A DNA stretch of 64,000 bases from Neisseria canis (GTDB lineage: Bacteria; Pseudomonadota; Gammaproteobacteria; Burkholderiales; Neisseriaceae). The notes below the pieces were generated by a model. That model was not told the origin of the DNA. It made no database searches and saw only the letters and a program-made list of their open reading frames with translations. Location: contig NZ_LR134313.1 of NCBI RefSeq assembly GCF_900636765.1, positions 806,001-870,000 of the forward strand, given 5' to 3'. The translations under genes were made by a program, and so were the position numbers. Shown here piece by piece: positions 19,317 to 28,806 of this stretch (the stretch's first letter is position 1; each line of letters starts with the position of its first letter).

Positions 19317-20414
19317 CTAATTTTTAAATGTTTTATATTTTAAATCATATACTTGTGTTTTACCTTTAGGGTAAAAGTCTTTAATAGAAAATTCCACAAT
19401 ATCTGATAATGGAAATGGAATTGTGAAAGTTATTTCGTATCTTCCCACTTTTGTTGGTATATACTTAAAAAGCCCTATATCTGATGCAGATGATAATACC
19501 AATCCATAATTAGCTGGTTTTGCTTCATTAAAATATTGGGGGGTAAATGATAATAATAAATCTTTTGAGCCTACATTATCATCAGACTCTAAATAAAGCG
19601 TAATTTCAAAAAAATTATCATCATTATTACTTTTTTCAATTTTAATTAATTTATTTTTATAGTCTGCAAAAAATTTTCTTTTCTCTACCCAATTTCTAAC
19701 GTCATCTTGATAAGAATCAAAATAAGCAATAGAGTCCGCTACACTTTTATACATTAGATGCCCAGTTTTAGGCACAATTTCTAAAAAATAATTCACATCT
19801 AACTCATCGCACTTATTAATAAAATAATAGATATGCTCCTTCAGATAATTAAACGGATGAAAGCGAGTTTGGGTAATAAAAAATGTAGGATATTTTCTTT
19901 TATCAACGCTAGCTAATAAACAAGTTAAATCTGTCCAATAAGGAAAGTCCTGATTTAAAACTACATCTAAGCAATTTTTTATTAGATGATTATTATCTGT
20001 ATATTCTGTATTTTTGAGTCTAATTTGTGGGACGTTTGCGAAAACAGCTTCGGCACCACATAATAGACCAAATAAAATAGCACCATATCCTCCCATTGAG
20101 GAACCCCAAAAATATAACCTATCGCTTTGAGTTTCTTTCTTAATCTGCTCAATTAGCTTAAGCATTAAATCTTTTACAAAAAAATCTCCATTTTCACCAA
20201 GAAACCAAGTACCGCCATTATTAAATCCAAAATTGTCCAACGGACAAACCACATTCCAATCTGAGTGGCAAAAACTACTTGGGACGGAACTAAATCCTTG
20301 ACCATGCAGAATAAAAACTGTTCTAGCTTCGTGCGGTTTTTCAGCCAACCTTAATGCATAGTGTAATTTGCGGCCATAATTATCTTGAACAAAAGGATAG
20401 ACAATATTTGACAT
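19317..20414 (-). CDS. Alpha/beta-hydrolase-like capsule protein with C-terminal accessory module
   Basis: 365 residues. The first ~240 residues look like an alpha/beta hydrolase: FILHGQGFS as the oxyanion region, WGSSMGGYGAILFG as the nucleophile elbow (Ser) and a late His in PKTGHLMYKS. The C-terminal ~110 residues form the shared module (DIGLFKYI, then DFYPKGK). It could be an esterase or acyltransferase acting on the capsule. Low GC and close spacing (6 bases to the next gene) place it in the capsule operon. No signal peptide, so it works in the cytoplasm. Confidence 0.65.
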   Translation of the reverse strand: MSNIVYPFVQDNYGRKLHYALRLAEKPHEARTVFILHGQGFSSVPSSFCHSDWNVVCPLDNFGFNNGGTWFLGENGDFFVKDLMLKLIEQIKKETQSDRLYFWGSSMGGYGAILFGLLCGAEAVFANVPQIRLKNTEYTDNNHLIKNCLDVVLNQDFPYWTDLTCLLASVDKRKYPTFFITQTRFHPFNYLKEHIYYFINKCDELDVNYFLEIVPKTGHLMYKSVADSIAYFDSYQDDVRNWVEKRKFFADYKNKLIKIEKSNNDDNFFEITLYLESDDNVGSKDLLLSFTPQYFNEAKPANYGLVLSSASDIGLFKYIPTKVGRYEITFTIPFPLSDIVEFSIKDFYPKGKTQVYDLKYKTFKN

Positions 20415-20423
20415 TATTTTTCC

Positions 20424-21611
20424 TTATGCTATTTCAATCAATTCTATATGAGAAGATTGAAAACGTTCGTCCCACACAACAATTTTCACCTGTGATAGTT
20501 TTGCTGGTTGGTCAAGAGTAAAACACAAATTGTCAGAACAAACTCCATTTGCACAGTTTAAATATTTAAACCAACCTATGTTGTTGTAGTTGGAAAAACT
20601 CAACCCTGAAATTACCTTAACGTCCCGATCAAAAGTAAAGGAAATTAGGAAAGCTTTTGGAGAAACGGCCTTCTCTGAAGAAACTATTTTATATTTACCT
20701 TCATATAGATTCTTGACTTTAGGGTTAGTGATATGAAAGCTGGTATTTTTATCCAAAATTTCAATATCATTTACTTGGTAATAGTATTCTTTATTTTCAA
20801 CAAAATTTTGGATACTATATTTTAGAGTAGGAAATGCTTTTTCTAATTCTTCAATATTTTCACTTCTAGGGTATTTTGCCAACTCGGCTTCAATCGAAAT
20901 ATTTTCAGTATTCGCTGTTTGAGAGAATCGGTAATGAGTGTCTTGTTGCTTATGGTAGGTTTGTAAATACATTATATTGCGTGAATCAACAATTACAGGA
21001 ATATTCTGATCCAAATTATGATGACTATACATTGGAGGAAGTTCTAAATTTCCATTTTCCCAATAGCCAATATACGCTTGTCCCATAGATGGATATTTCT
21101 GTACTACATTTCTAAAATCGATGTAATTATCATCTTTATAAAATGCAGCAATGCCTTTACCAAAAGATACCGCCATATTCTTATAGGCTTTGGTATTATA
21201 TTTAGCCAAATTCTCCAAATAATCAACTGATAATAGGTCGTCGTCATCTAACCGGAAAAAAGCAACCGAACCATCTTTTTTATCTTTCAATACCGTATAA
21301 ATCGGGTTCTCAGGATGATTATCAGATTCACACAAATATAAAAACGGATATTTTTTCTGCAAATCAAATAGCATATTTTTCCATTTTTCAGGCAAAATAG
21401 ATGAGTACAAAACAATATAAAGAAAATCAAATTGTTTCTGCATTTTTGCCATTATTGGTAACGAAATTTCTGCAAAAATTTTTGCTCTGACACTCATTCT
21501 CTCATCCGAAAATAGATGAGCAATATATTCCTGTTCTGTAAAGTTTGATACGTTCCAAACATTGCTTTTAGGAATATATAAACTAAATCTTGTCTGTCCG
21601 ATAAAATACAT
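20424..21611 (-). CDS. Putative rhamnosyltransferase-like glycosyltransferase with C-terminal module
   Basis: 395 residues. The N-terminal ~260 residues resemble the 'putative rhamnosyl transferase' family (PF11316-like): a RFSLYIPKSNVW opening, LYSSILP, and a FRLDDDDLLS acidic motif that would bind metal and nucleotide sugar. The last ~90 residues carry the shared capsule module (NIGWFKYL, then VKIVVWD). The family name does not prove that rhamnose is transferred. It lies between the hydrolase-like gene and the two-domain glycosyltransferase gene. Confidence 0.65.
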   Translation of the reverse strand: MYFIGQTRFSLYIPKSNVWNVSNFTEQEYIAHLFSDERMSVRAKIFAEISLPIMAKMQKQFDFLYIVLYSSILPEKWKNMLFDLQKKYPFLYLCESDNHPENPIYTVLKDKKDGSVAFFRLDDDDLLSVDYLENLAKYNTKAYKNMAVSFGKGIAAFYKDDNYIDFRNVVQKYPSMGQAYIGYWENGNLELPPMYSHHNLDQNIPVIVDSRNIMYLQTYHKQQDTHYRFSQTANTENISIEAELAKYPRSENIEELEKAFPTLKYSIQNFVENKEYYYQVNDIEILDKNTSFHITNPKVKNLYEGKYKIVSSEKAVSPKAFLISFTFDRDVKVISGLSFSNYNNIGWFKYLNCANGVCSDNLCFTLDQPAKLSQVKIVVWDERFQSSHIELIEIA

Positions 21612-21625
21612 AAACGTTCTCCCAA

Positions 21626-23989
21626 TTAAAATCTAAATGCTTTTAAATACTGAAGCTCAATCTCGGCATCTTTCTGCCATAGCACCAATTTCAACTGCTC
21701 CACTTTGTTTTTCCCGCTTAACGGTATTTCCAAAAAACAGGCAGTATCATTTTGGGTGGTATCTAAATATTTATATAACCCAATTTCTTTGATATCAGAC
21801 GGTTTAAATCCTGAAACAGGCTCGCTGTTGGCTGACTTTAATGCTACCAACGCCGCATTTACCTTGATATTTTCTGATAGTTTAAAGTTATATTCCAAAA
21901 TCAGCTTACAATCACTTTGTGCATCCTTCGGCAAGTCAATCGCAATGGTTTCGGCGGTCAATTTACGGTTTTGGATTTCTGCAATCTGTTGCTGTTCAAA
22001 CGCTTCGGCAATTGGCGCCGGTGCATAAGCAAAACGTGCTGCCGATAAATGTATTTGTTTGCGTAGCTGTCTGACGAAATATTCAACCGAATAGCGGTCT
22101 TTGATCAACTCTATGCCTTGTTGTTTGTAGAGGTCGAACTTAGCCAAGTTGTTTTGGCGGTTGATATGGTCTGCCATTGAGTTGATGGAATCGAAAATAT
22201 ATTTTTCAGGATAGATGTATTCTACGCCATTCCAGTTGAGCAGCAGCCCTTGATTGCCCGCAGAAAAGCCGTCTGCCGGTGCGATGTGGAAACTTTCGGG
22301 AATTTCTTCATTATCGCTGGTTGATAATATGAAACCGATATCTTTTAATTCTGTTCTGACATCGACCCAGCCTTTGACTACAACGGATTTTTGCAAATTA
22401 TTTTGCTGAATATACCGCTTGCACTCGTCGAAATATGCCATCTCGGTTTGGTTGTTTTTTACCCAAGATAGATCTTCGGGCATTTTTCCATACACAAACA
22501 ATTTGTATTTTTTATTTGTTTCCACTAATTGTTTTAATACTTTTAAGGCATTCAGGTAGCCTTTTCGGGAAGGCAGAATACCGATAATACCAAGATTAAA
22601 GAGCTTTTCTTTGTTATTAGACTGCTCGTAATTTTCGCTATCCAAGTAGTTTGGCAATAAACAGGCTTGAGCTCTCGGAATACGGGTGTATTCAACTAAT
22701 TTTTCAAAGAAATAGAGTGATACGGCAAAAACTCGGTTGACTTTGGTAAAGTCGATCTGTTTAAACCATTGTGTTGTCAGCTCAAAACGGTGCATTCTGA
22801 TAAAAAGCTTCTGATTGGTTCTGACACGCTGGCTATACCAAACAGCATTGCCCAACATCCATTCACAGAAGATGATTTCAGCCCATTGCAGGCAATCTTC
22901 GCTGTGTTGTTCGTTGTGTGCATTATGTCCTGTCCACTCGTCTATGCGGATTTGGTAGAACTGTTCCAAAGTCGGTAAAACGGGCTTGATAAATTTTAAA
23001 TCATAGCCTGCCACAACCATTCGCTGTTTGATAGCGTTCAAAAAGCCGTTGTAGTTTTGACTATAAATTTCGTTCAGAACGCTTTTAATTCTTTCACTAT
23101 AATTAAAGGTTTCAACCAAGCGGCGTTGTTGATTGATAAAATCCGCCAATTCGATAAAGTCGCTCTCGCTAATATCAAAACGGTTGTAGGTAATCATAGA
23201 CTGAATTGCTGTCTGTAAGCCTACCTGTAAGCGGATTTGGTAATAATCCACACCTTGTTTGGATAATTTTTCTTGTGCGGTTTGCCATACTATTATATGG
23301 TTTTTTAATTCACGGGAGCCATAATTTTGGGTAGACGAGGCTTCTTCATTGATTTTTTTGTTGTAAACAAATGTTGGGTGATCGATATAGACAATATTTT
23401 CCGCAACTGAAAACACATCGGATAAATACAGAGTATCTTCACCTATTCTCAAATCAGAACGCCATTTAATCTGATTTTGGTTAAGCAACTCTCTTTTGAT
23501 CATACTGGGTACGGTGGTGCTTTGTTTGCTAATGATTGTTTCGATCATGCCCCGTTTATCCAAACCTGAGATATTTCCTTGAATACGATTAGCAATACTC
23601 CGCTTATTTCCATCGTCAACAATTAAGTAGCCGCGAACAATATCAGCATTATGTTCTTTTGCTGTTTGAAAATGTATGTTCAGAGTATCGCTGAGAATTT
23701 CGTCATCACAATCTAAAAAGAAAACATATTTTCCGACCGCTTGAGATACGCCTAAATTACGCGGTTCAGACGGTGAGCCGCTATTCTGCGGCATTTGTAA
23801 TACTTTCCAATTTGACTGCGAAGCAACCTGCTCTTTTAAATGAGACAAGGTGTGGTCGGTAGAACAGTCATCTACAAAGATCACTTCATATTGTGAAGCG
23901 GGATATTCAATCTTCTGTAAAGAAGCGATACAGGCTTCTATTTTTCCAATTGCATTGTAACAAGGAACAATAATGCTGATATCCATCAT
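21626..23989 (-). CDS. Two-domain glycosyltransferase (GT2 plus GT-B-like) with C-terminal module
   Basis: 787 residues. Residues 1-230 are a GT2 domain (ISIIVPCYNAIGKIEACIASL, FVDDCSTD, FLDCDDEIL). Residues ~370-650 look like a GT-B transferase (LFIRMHRFELTT, LGIIGILPSRKG, FILSTSDNEEIPESFHIAPADG). The last ~110 residues are the shared module (EIGLYKYL, then LKLVLWQ). Two transferases in one chain suggest a polymerase adding alternating sugars, as in other ABC-type capsule systems; that role is inferred. The start overlaps the 23986-26040 gene by 4 bases. Confidence 0.75.
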   Translation of the reverse strand: MMDISIIVPCYNAIGKIEACIASLQKIEYPASQYEVIFVDDCSTDHTLSHLKEQVASQSNWKVLQMPQNSGSPSEPRNLGVSQAVGKYVFFLDCDDEILSDTLNIHFQTAKEHNADIVRGYLIVDDGNKRSIANRIQGNISGLDKRGMIETIISKQSTTVPSMIKRELLNQNQIKWRSDLRIGEDTLYLSDVFSVAENIVYIDHPTFVYNKKINEEASSTQNYGSRELKNHIIVWQTAQEKLSKQGVDYYQIRLQVGLQTAIQSMITYNRFDISESDFIELADFINQQRRLVETFNYSERIKSVLNEIYSQNYNGFLNAIKQRMVVAGYDLKFIKPVLPTLEQFYQIRIDEWTGHNAHNEQHSEDCLQWAEIIFCEWMLGNAVWYSQRVRTNQKLFIRMHRFELTTQWFKQIDFTKVNRVFAVSLYFFEKLVEYTRIPRAQACLLPNYLDSENYEQSNNKEKLFNLGIIGILPSRKGYLNALKVLKQLVETNKKYKLFVYGKMPEDLSWVKNNQTEMAYFDECKRYIQQNNLQKSVVVKGWVDVRTELKDIGFILSTSDNEEIPESFHIAPADGFSAGNQGLLLNWNGVEYIYPEKYIFDSINSMADHINRQNNLAKFDLYKQQGIELIKDRYSVEYFVRQLRKQIHLSAARFAYAPAPIAEAFEQQQIAEIQNRKLTAETIAIDLPKDAQSDCKLILEYNFKLSENIKVNAALVALKSANSEPVSGFKPSDIKEIGLYKYLDTTQNDTACFLEIPLSGKNKVEQLKLVLWQKDAEIELQYLKAFRF

Positions 23990-26040
23990 TTCCCCTCGTG
24001 TTTGTTGATGTAGTAAACAGGCAATTCAACGGCTTGCTTAAAATATTTAACCGCTTCTGAAAATTTTTTTGCTGAGGCAAAAATATGGTTCATATTCATT
24101 GTTGATTCAAAGATGTATTTTTGGTTTTTATGCGGCGTTAAGGCGATATAACCATCAGAAAGATAGCTACTGTGCAATAGGGCTTTTTCGACAACAGAGG
24201 GATTTAATACTTCCAAATTATCCGTTAAAACAAAATACGGGGTGTCGAGATATTGAGTATTCTGCTTGCCATAACGCAAAAGATATGATTCGGCTAGCAC
24301 GTTTATCTTGCCGTAGTTAAAATCGGTATATAGCTCCGCAGACTCCAAACCGGAAACATTATCGTCAAGTACAGCAAGTAAGCGGTACTGTGGATGGCTG
24401 AACTTTTGTTGGAAAAGACGGATGGCAGCTTTCAACTGCAATTTCCCCGTTACCTTCACAGCTAAAGTTACTTTCTCCAGTTGTTTGTTATACACTACCC
24501 CTACTGTATCTAAAATGGTTTCAAAGCGTTTTTGATAAGTGTGGTTTGCCAAAACATTATTCAGATTTTCTTCACGAATACGTTCAATGGTTTGGTTGTC
24601 CAAATCTTTCAGCCTGTTTGGTTCTGTATCTAAAAAAATGACATTCTTGCCAAAAAGACGATCCATTCCCTTGGAATAGTTTGACAAAACTAAGGTATTG
24701 CTTGACATCAATTCAAATACGCGACGAGCAAACATCGTGTCAGAATCGACTACTGTATTTAAATTTAATCCAAATAAGCTAGATTTATAAATTCTGCTTG
24801 TTTCTTTATTGGAAACACTTGGCTTTTCATATTCCTGATATTGCTCAGGAATTAAATGATTTGGATCATTATCACCATAATAGCGGTTATAAAACTCCAG
24901 TTCGTAACCACTATCAATCAAACTGTCAAATAATTGATACATTGTTTTGGAACGCTCAACATGATTTGCATACCAACTTCCAGCAAATACTATTTTTTCA
25001 GTACGTGGTACAGATGGATTATCAATAGGATTAAAAACCGCAGGATTAGTCGCAAACGGTAGGGCGTATACATTTTTTAAACCGTATTCTTTTTGATACA
25101 GTTCTACGCATTCTTGTGCTGTGGTAAATACAAAGTCGAACAGACAGGCCGTCTTGACAAAATCGTGAACACGGTCGGGATAATGGGTTGGGTCTTCCTT
25201 GTTCCAGAAAACTGTCGGAATGCCGTTTTTATCGCAATAATCGATGATTTCAAGCAATTCAGTGCGGTTTTCTTTTTGGAAATTTACGCTAGCGTAGATT
25301 TTGCCCTTCCATGGACGTGTAACGCTGTCTGTGCCACTCCAAGCGGATTCGCAAAAAAACAGATCGGGTTTTTGTTGCGAAAAAACTGCCTTCCAGTTAT
25401 TAGGTGTAATAATGATTGGGGTGAATTCGTTTTGAAATGAGTTAAAACTAAACTCATCCAAAATAACAGCTACTTTTAAGTCTTTCGCGGTTTTATGAGC
25501 AAAATTGAGCTTAAAGGCTTTACGCTTTTGCTTAGAATGATGAGCCGTTTTTTGAATAGCTGATTCTTCAAGAGGTTTGACAGGGGTGTTTACCAATGTT
25601 TCAAAAGTATCATCCACCACTTTTTTAGTGGAAAACGGTTCATACCATTTGACCCATCTTTTTTCAAACGAAGTTAACGTGTGTTTTTTCTGCTTGCGGG
25701 TCAAATGCTCTGCATAAATGGATAATAAGGCTTTGGGTGTAATGAAGTGTCGGATTGGATGTTGAAGGAAATCCAATATCAAACGCCCAAATTGGTAAGC
25801 AATGGTTTGATTGTGCTTATCTTGAAAACGTTGGGTTAATAAGAGCTGATATTTGCTTTTTTCGATACGCAAGTGATATAACTCATCTTCTAATTGATGA
25901 ATCTTTTGTTGTTGTTCTGCTTGAGTGTCTTCTAATAGACGATTAAATACCTTGATGATTTTTTCCAGTTGTGCATCATCAAGGTATGTATTTTCCTGCT
26001 TGATGCGGGATTTTATACCTTCTAACTCCTTGTTATTCAT
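23986..26040 (-). CDS. Large CgeB-like glycosyltransferase with N-terminal coiled coil
   Basis: 684 residues. The first ~80 residues are charged and predicted coiled coil (QAEQQQKIHQLEDELYHLRI). Residues ~190-520 match CgeB-like GT-B transferases (FFCESAWSG, GIPTVFWNKEDPTHYPDR, VFAGSWYANH, MFARRVFELMSSNT). The C-terminal ~150 residues look like a further GT-A-like fragment (YRLLAVLDDN, YFVLTDNLEVLNP). It is paralogous to the 17182-18162 gene in the middle region. Preceded by a 158-base gap from wecC, so it may begin a separate transcription unit of the locus. Confidence 0.72.
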   Translation of the reverse strand: MNNKELEGIKSRIKQENTYLDDAQLEKIIKVFNRLLEDTQAEQQQKIHQLEDELYHLRIEKSKYQLLLTQRFQDKHNQTIAYQFGRLILDFLQHPIRHFITPKALLSIYAEHLTRKQKKHTLTSFEKRWVKWYEPFSTKKVVDDTFETLVNTPVKPLEESAIQKTAHHSKQKRKAFKLNFAHKTAKDLKVAVILDEFSFNSFQNEFTPIIITPNNWKAVFSQQKPDLFFCESAWSGTDSVTRPWKGKIYASVNFQKENRTELLEIIDYCDKNGIPTVFWNKEDPTHYPDRVHDFVKTACLFDFVFTTAQECVELYQKEYGLKNVYALPFATNPAVFNPIDNPSVPRTEKIVFAGSWYANHVERSKTMYQLFDSLIDSGYELEFYNRYYGDNDPNHLIPEQYQEYEKPSVSNKETSRIYKSSLFGLNLNTVVDSDTMFARRVFELMSSNTLVLSNYSKGMDRLFGKNVIFLDTEPNRLKDLDNQTIERIREENLNNVLANHTYQKRFETILDTVGVVYNKQLEKVTLAVKVTGKLQLKAAIRLFQQKFSHPQYRLLAVLDDNVSGLESAELYTDFNYGKINVLAESYLLRYGKQNTQYLDTPYFVLTDNLEVLNPSVVEKALLHSSYLSDGYIALTPHKNQKYIFESTMNMNHIFASAKKFSEAVKYFKQAVELPVYYINKHEGK

Positions 26041-26198
26041 AGCCAGCTTATTTCCTAATGTGATGTAATTGCTTTCATTTTTACATGTTATCTAAACAGA
26101 AAATCTATAAGTTATTTAAACCGCTTATCTTGATTCGATATTATCTGCAACCTGAATTTTGTGCTATTTTGATTCAATAATAGTTTTAATCCTGTTGA

Positions 26199-27464
26199 TT
26201 ACAAAATTCCCTTAGTATCTACCACAACCGCTTTTAGGGATGCAAACTGAATGGCTTTAAATTCTTTATGATCAACCAATACCACCAGCACATCGGCATC
26301 TGATAGGGCTACTGCTAAATCAATCTGAACAATATTCTTAGCCAGTAATTTTTCAGGCAAAACTGCTACATTTGGTTCAACTGCCAAAATTTGATTTGGG
26401 TATTTTTCAGCTAACTGCTCAGTAATTTTTAATGCCGGGCTTTCACGTAAGTCATCAATATCGGGTTTGAATGCTAGGCCTAGGCAGGCAATTTTGATGT
26501 CGCTTAGGGTTTTATCGGGATTTTTTTGTAAGGCCTCAATGACGGCATCGTTTACTTTATTGATGACCCACTCGGGTTTTCCATCGTTTACTAGGCGGGC
26601 GGTGTGAATCAATTTGGCCACATCGGGAGTTTTATTGACGATAAACCATGGATCAACAGCAATACAGTGTCCGCCTACGCCGCAACCAGGCTGTAATATG
26701 TTGACGCGGGGATGTCGGTTGGCAAGAATAATTAATTCCCATACGTTGATGTTTAGCTTATCGCAAATAATAGAGAGTTCATTGGCAAAAGCTATGTTGA
26801 CATCGCGGAAAGAGTTTTCGGTAAGCTTACACATTTCAGCAGTGCGGGCATTAGTAACGATGCAGTCGCCTTTGACAAAAATTTTATATAAAGAAGCAGC
26901 CTGATCGGAGCATTTAGGTGTGATACCGCCGATAATGCGGTCATTTTCGATTAGTTCACGCATTACTTGACCGGGTAACACTCTTTCGGGGCAGTGAGCA
27001 ATACGGATATCTGAGCTTTCTCCGGCTTGCTGGGGGAAAGTTAAATCAGGGCGTGCTTCTGCCAACCATTCAGACATTTGCTCTGTTGCTCCTACGGGCG
27101 AGGTTGATTCGAGAATAACGAGGTTGCCTTTTTTCAAGACTGGCGCAATGGCTTTACTGGCTGCTTCAATATAGCTGAGATCGGGTTCGTAATTTGAACC
27201 TTTAAAAGGAGTGGGAACGGCAATTAGAAAAGCATCTGCAGGTTCTGGAACAAGTGTTGCTTTCAGCATTCCTTTTGACACGCATTCATGTACGGCAGTG
27301 TCCAAATCCGGCTCTACAATATGAATTTTGCCTTGGTTGATGATATCGACGGCGTGTTGATTAACGTCTACTCCAATGACTTTTACCCCGTGTTGTGCAA
27401 AGGCTGCCGCGGTGGGTAAACCGATGTAACCCAAACCAATAACTGAAATTGTTTGATATTGCAT
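26199..27464 (-). CDS. wecC: UDP-N-acetyl-D-mannosamine dehydrogenase WecC
   Basis: Oxidises UDP-ManNAc to UDP-ManNAcA with two NAD+. The ATG at 27464 (MQYQTISVIGLGYIGLPTAA) has an upstream AGGA and gives 421 residues; a longer frame to 27482 lacks a ribosome site. Rossmann motif GLGYIGLP at the N-terminus, the catalytic-Cys region GCGVGGHCIAVDPWF, and the C-terminal UDP-binding domain are all present. With wecB next to it, the capsule probably contains N-acetylmannosaminuronic acid. Confidence 0.92.
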   Translation of the reverse strand: MQYQTISVIGLGYIGLPTAAAFAQHGVKVIGVDVNQHAVDIINQGKIHIVEPDLDTAVHECVSKGMLKATLVPEPADAFLIAVPTPFKGSNYEPDLSYIEAASKAIAPVLKKGNLVILESTSPVGATEQMSEWLAEARPDLTFPQQAGESSDIRIAHCPERVLPGQVMRELIENDRIIGGITPKCSDQAASLYKIFVKGDCIVTNARTAEMCKLTENSFRDVNIAFANELSIICDKLNINVWELIILANRHPRVNILQPGCGVGGHCIAVDPWFIVNKTPDVAKLIHTARLVNDGKPEWVINKVNDAVIEALQKNPDKTLSDIKIACLGLAFKPDIDDLRESPALKITEQLAEKYPNQILAVEPNVAVLPEKLLAKNIVQIDLAVALSDADVLVVLVDHKEFKAIQFASLKAVVVDTKGIL

Positions 27465-27530
27465 TTTATTTATTCCTGGCAAATTTTTGATTGTTTCATA
27501 ATATGGATGAAACTAAAAATTGAATCTTTG

Positions 27531-28664
27531 TTATAAATATCTTAATAGTGTTTCTACAATCCTACTTGACGCTTTTCCATCTCCGTAAGGATTATTTGCT
27601 TCTGCCATTTTTCGATATGAATCTTCGTTTTCTAACAGCTCTGTGCATTTCTTGACAATTTTATCTGAGTCGGAACCTACCAGTTTAACTGTGCCTGCTT
27701 CTACTGCTTCCGGTCGCTCTGTTGTGTCGCGCATCACAAGAACAGGCTTGCCTAGTGAAGGGGCTTCTTCTTGTATGCCGCCGGAATCTGTCAAAATAAT
27801 TTTTGATTTTGTCATTAGATAGACAAAGGGGAGGTAGTCTTGCGGTTCAATTAAGTGGACATTTTTCTTGTTGGAAAGAATTTCCAACAAGGGTTGCCGA
27901 ACCATCGGGTTCATGTGTAAAGGCAATACAAATTGGATATCTGGATATTTTTCAGCCAAACTTGCAACAGCTTTTCCAATATTCTGTATGCCCGAACCAT
28001 GGTTTTCCCTGCGGTGCGCAGTCACTAAAATCATGGGTTGATCATTTTTTGTAAATGGAAAAAGGTGTTCCATTTGCAATTTAAGTTCCGGCTGCTGCAA
28101 TTTTTCTTTAACCATTAATAAAGCATCAATAACGGTATTACCTGTTACAACTACTTTATCCGGATTAACATATTCCTGTAATAAATTTGTTTTTGATTGT
28201 TCGGTAGGTGCGAAATGCAGATTGCTTAACACTGAAGTTAGACATCGATTGGCTTCTTCAGGCCATGGGGAATAGATGTTTTGGGTACGCAAACCGGCTT
28301 CAACATGGCCTACTGGAATTTTTTGGTAGAAAGCTGCCAAGCTTGCTGCAAATGTGGTGGTGGTGTCGCCATGCACTAAGATGTAGTCCGGGCGGAATTC
28401 CGTTAGAATAGGTGTTAAACCGTGCAATATATCGGTTGTGATGCCATGCAAAGTTTGCCCTGGTTTCATGATATTTAAATCATAGTCAGGGCTTATTTCA
28501 AATAAGTTCAATACTTGATCCAGCATTTGGCGGTGTTGGGCTGTAACGCATACTTTAGATTCTAATTCTTTAGTGTTTGATAAGGCTTTTACCAAAGGCG
28601 CCATTTTGATGGCTTCAGGCCTGGTTCCAAAGACCGTGAGTACTTTCAATTTATATTTCCCCAT
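27531..28664 (-). CDS. wecB: UDP-N-acetylglucosamine 2-epimerase (non-hydrolysing) WecB
   Basis: Interconverts UDP-GlcNAc and UDP-ManNAc. 377 residues with [14 protein letters not shown] at the N-terminus, [25 protein letters not shown] and [20 protein letters not shown], all diagnostic of the non-hydrolysing epimerase. First gene of the capsule locus on the minus strand; a TATAAT -10 box lies about 45 bases upstream. The product feeds WecC. Confidence 0.95.
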   Translation of the reverse strand: MGKYKLKVLTVFGTRPEAIKMAPLVKALSNTKELESKVCVTAQHRQMLDQVLNLFEISPDYDLNIMKPGQTLHGITTDILHGLTPILTEFRPDYILVHGDTTTTFAASLAAFYQKIPVGHVEAGLRTQNIYSPWPEEANRCLTSVLSNLHFAPTEQSKTNLLQEYVNPDKVVVTGNTVIDALLMVKEKLQQPELKLQMEHLFPFTKNDQPMILVTAHRRENHGSGIQNIGKAVASLAEKYPDIQFVLPLHMNPMVRQPLLEILSNKKNVHLIEPQDYLPFVYLMTKSKIILTDSGGIQEEAPSLGKPVLVMRDTTERPEAVEAGTVKLVGSDSDKIVKKCTELLENEDSYRKMAEANNPYGDGKASSRIVETLLRYL

Positions 28665-28706
28665 AATTAAAATTAATAAAATGACATTTCATTAATTACC
28701 TTGAGT

Positions 28707-28735
28707 ATTATACCCAATACAAATATCAACTGACA
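28707..28735 (-). promoter_or_regulatory. Candidate sigma-70 promoter of the capsule locus
   Basis: A perfect TATAAT (28707-28712 on the minus strand) with a weak -35 TGTCAG 17 bases upstream, about 45 bases before the wecB start. The IS481-like element begins 70 bases further upstream, so it leaves this core promoter intact. Confidence 0.5.
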
Positions 28736-28806
28736 GAAAAAAATGAAGAATTCACATTTTTTTGTTTTTTTAGTCTCTATTTTTTAGGCAATGAGTTAAT
28801 CTTAAT

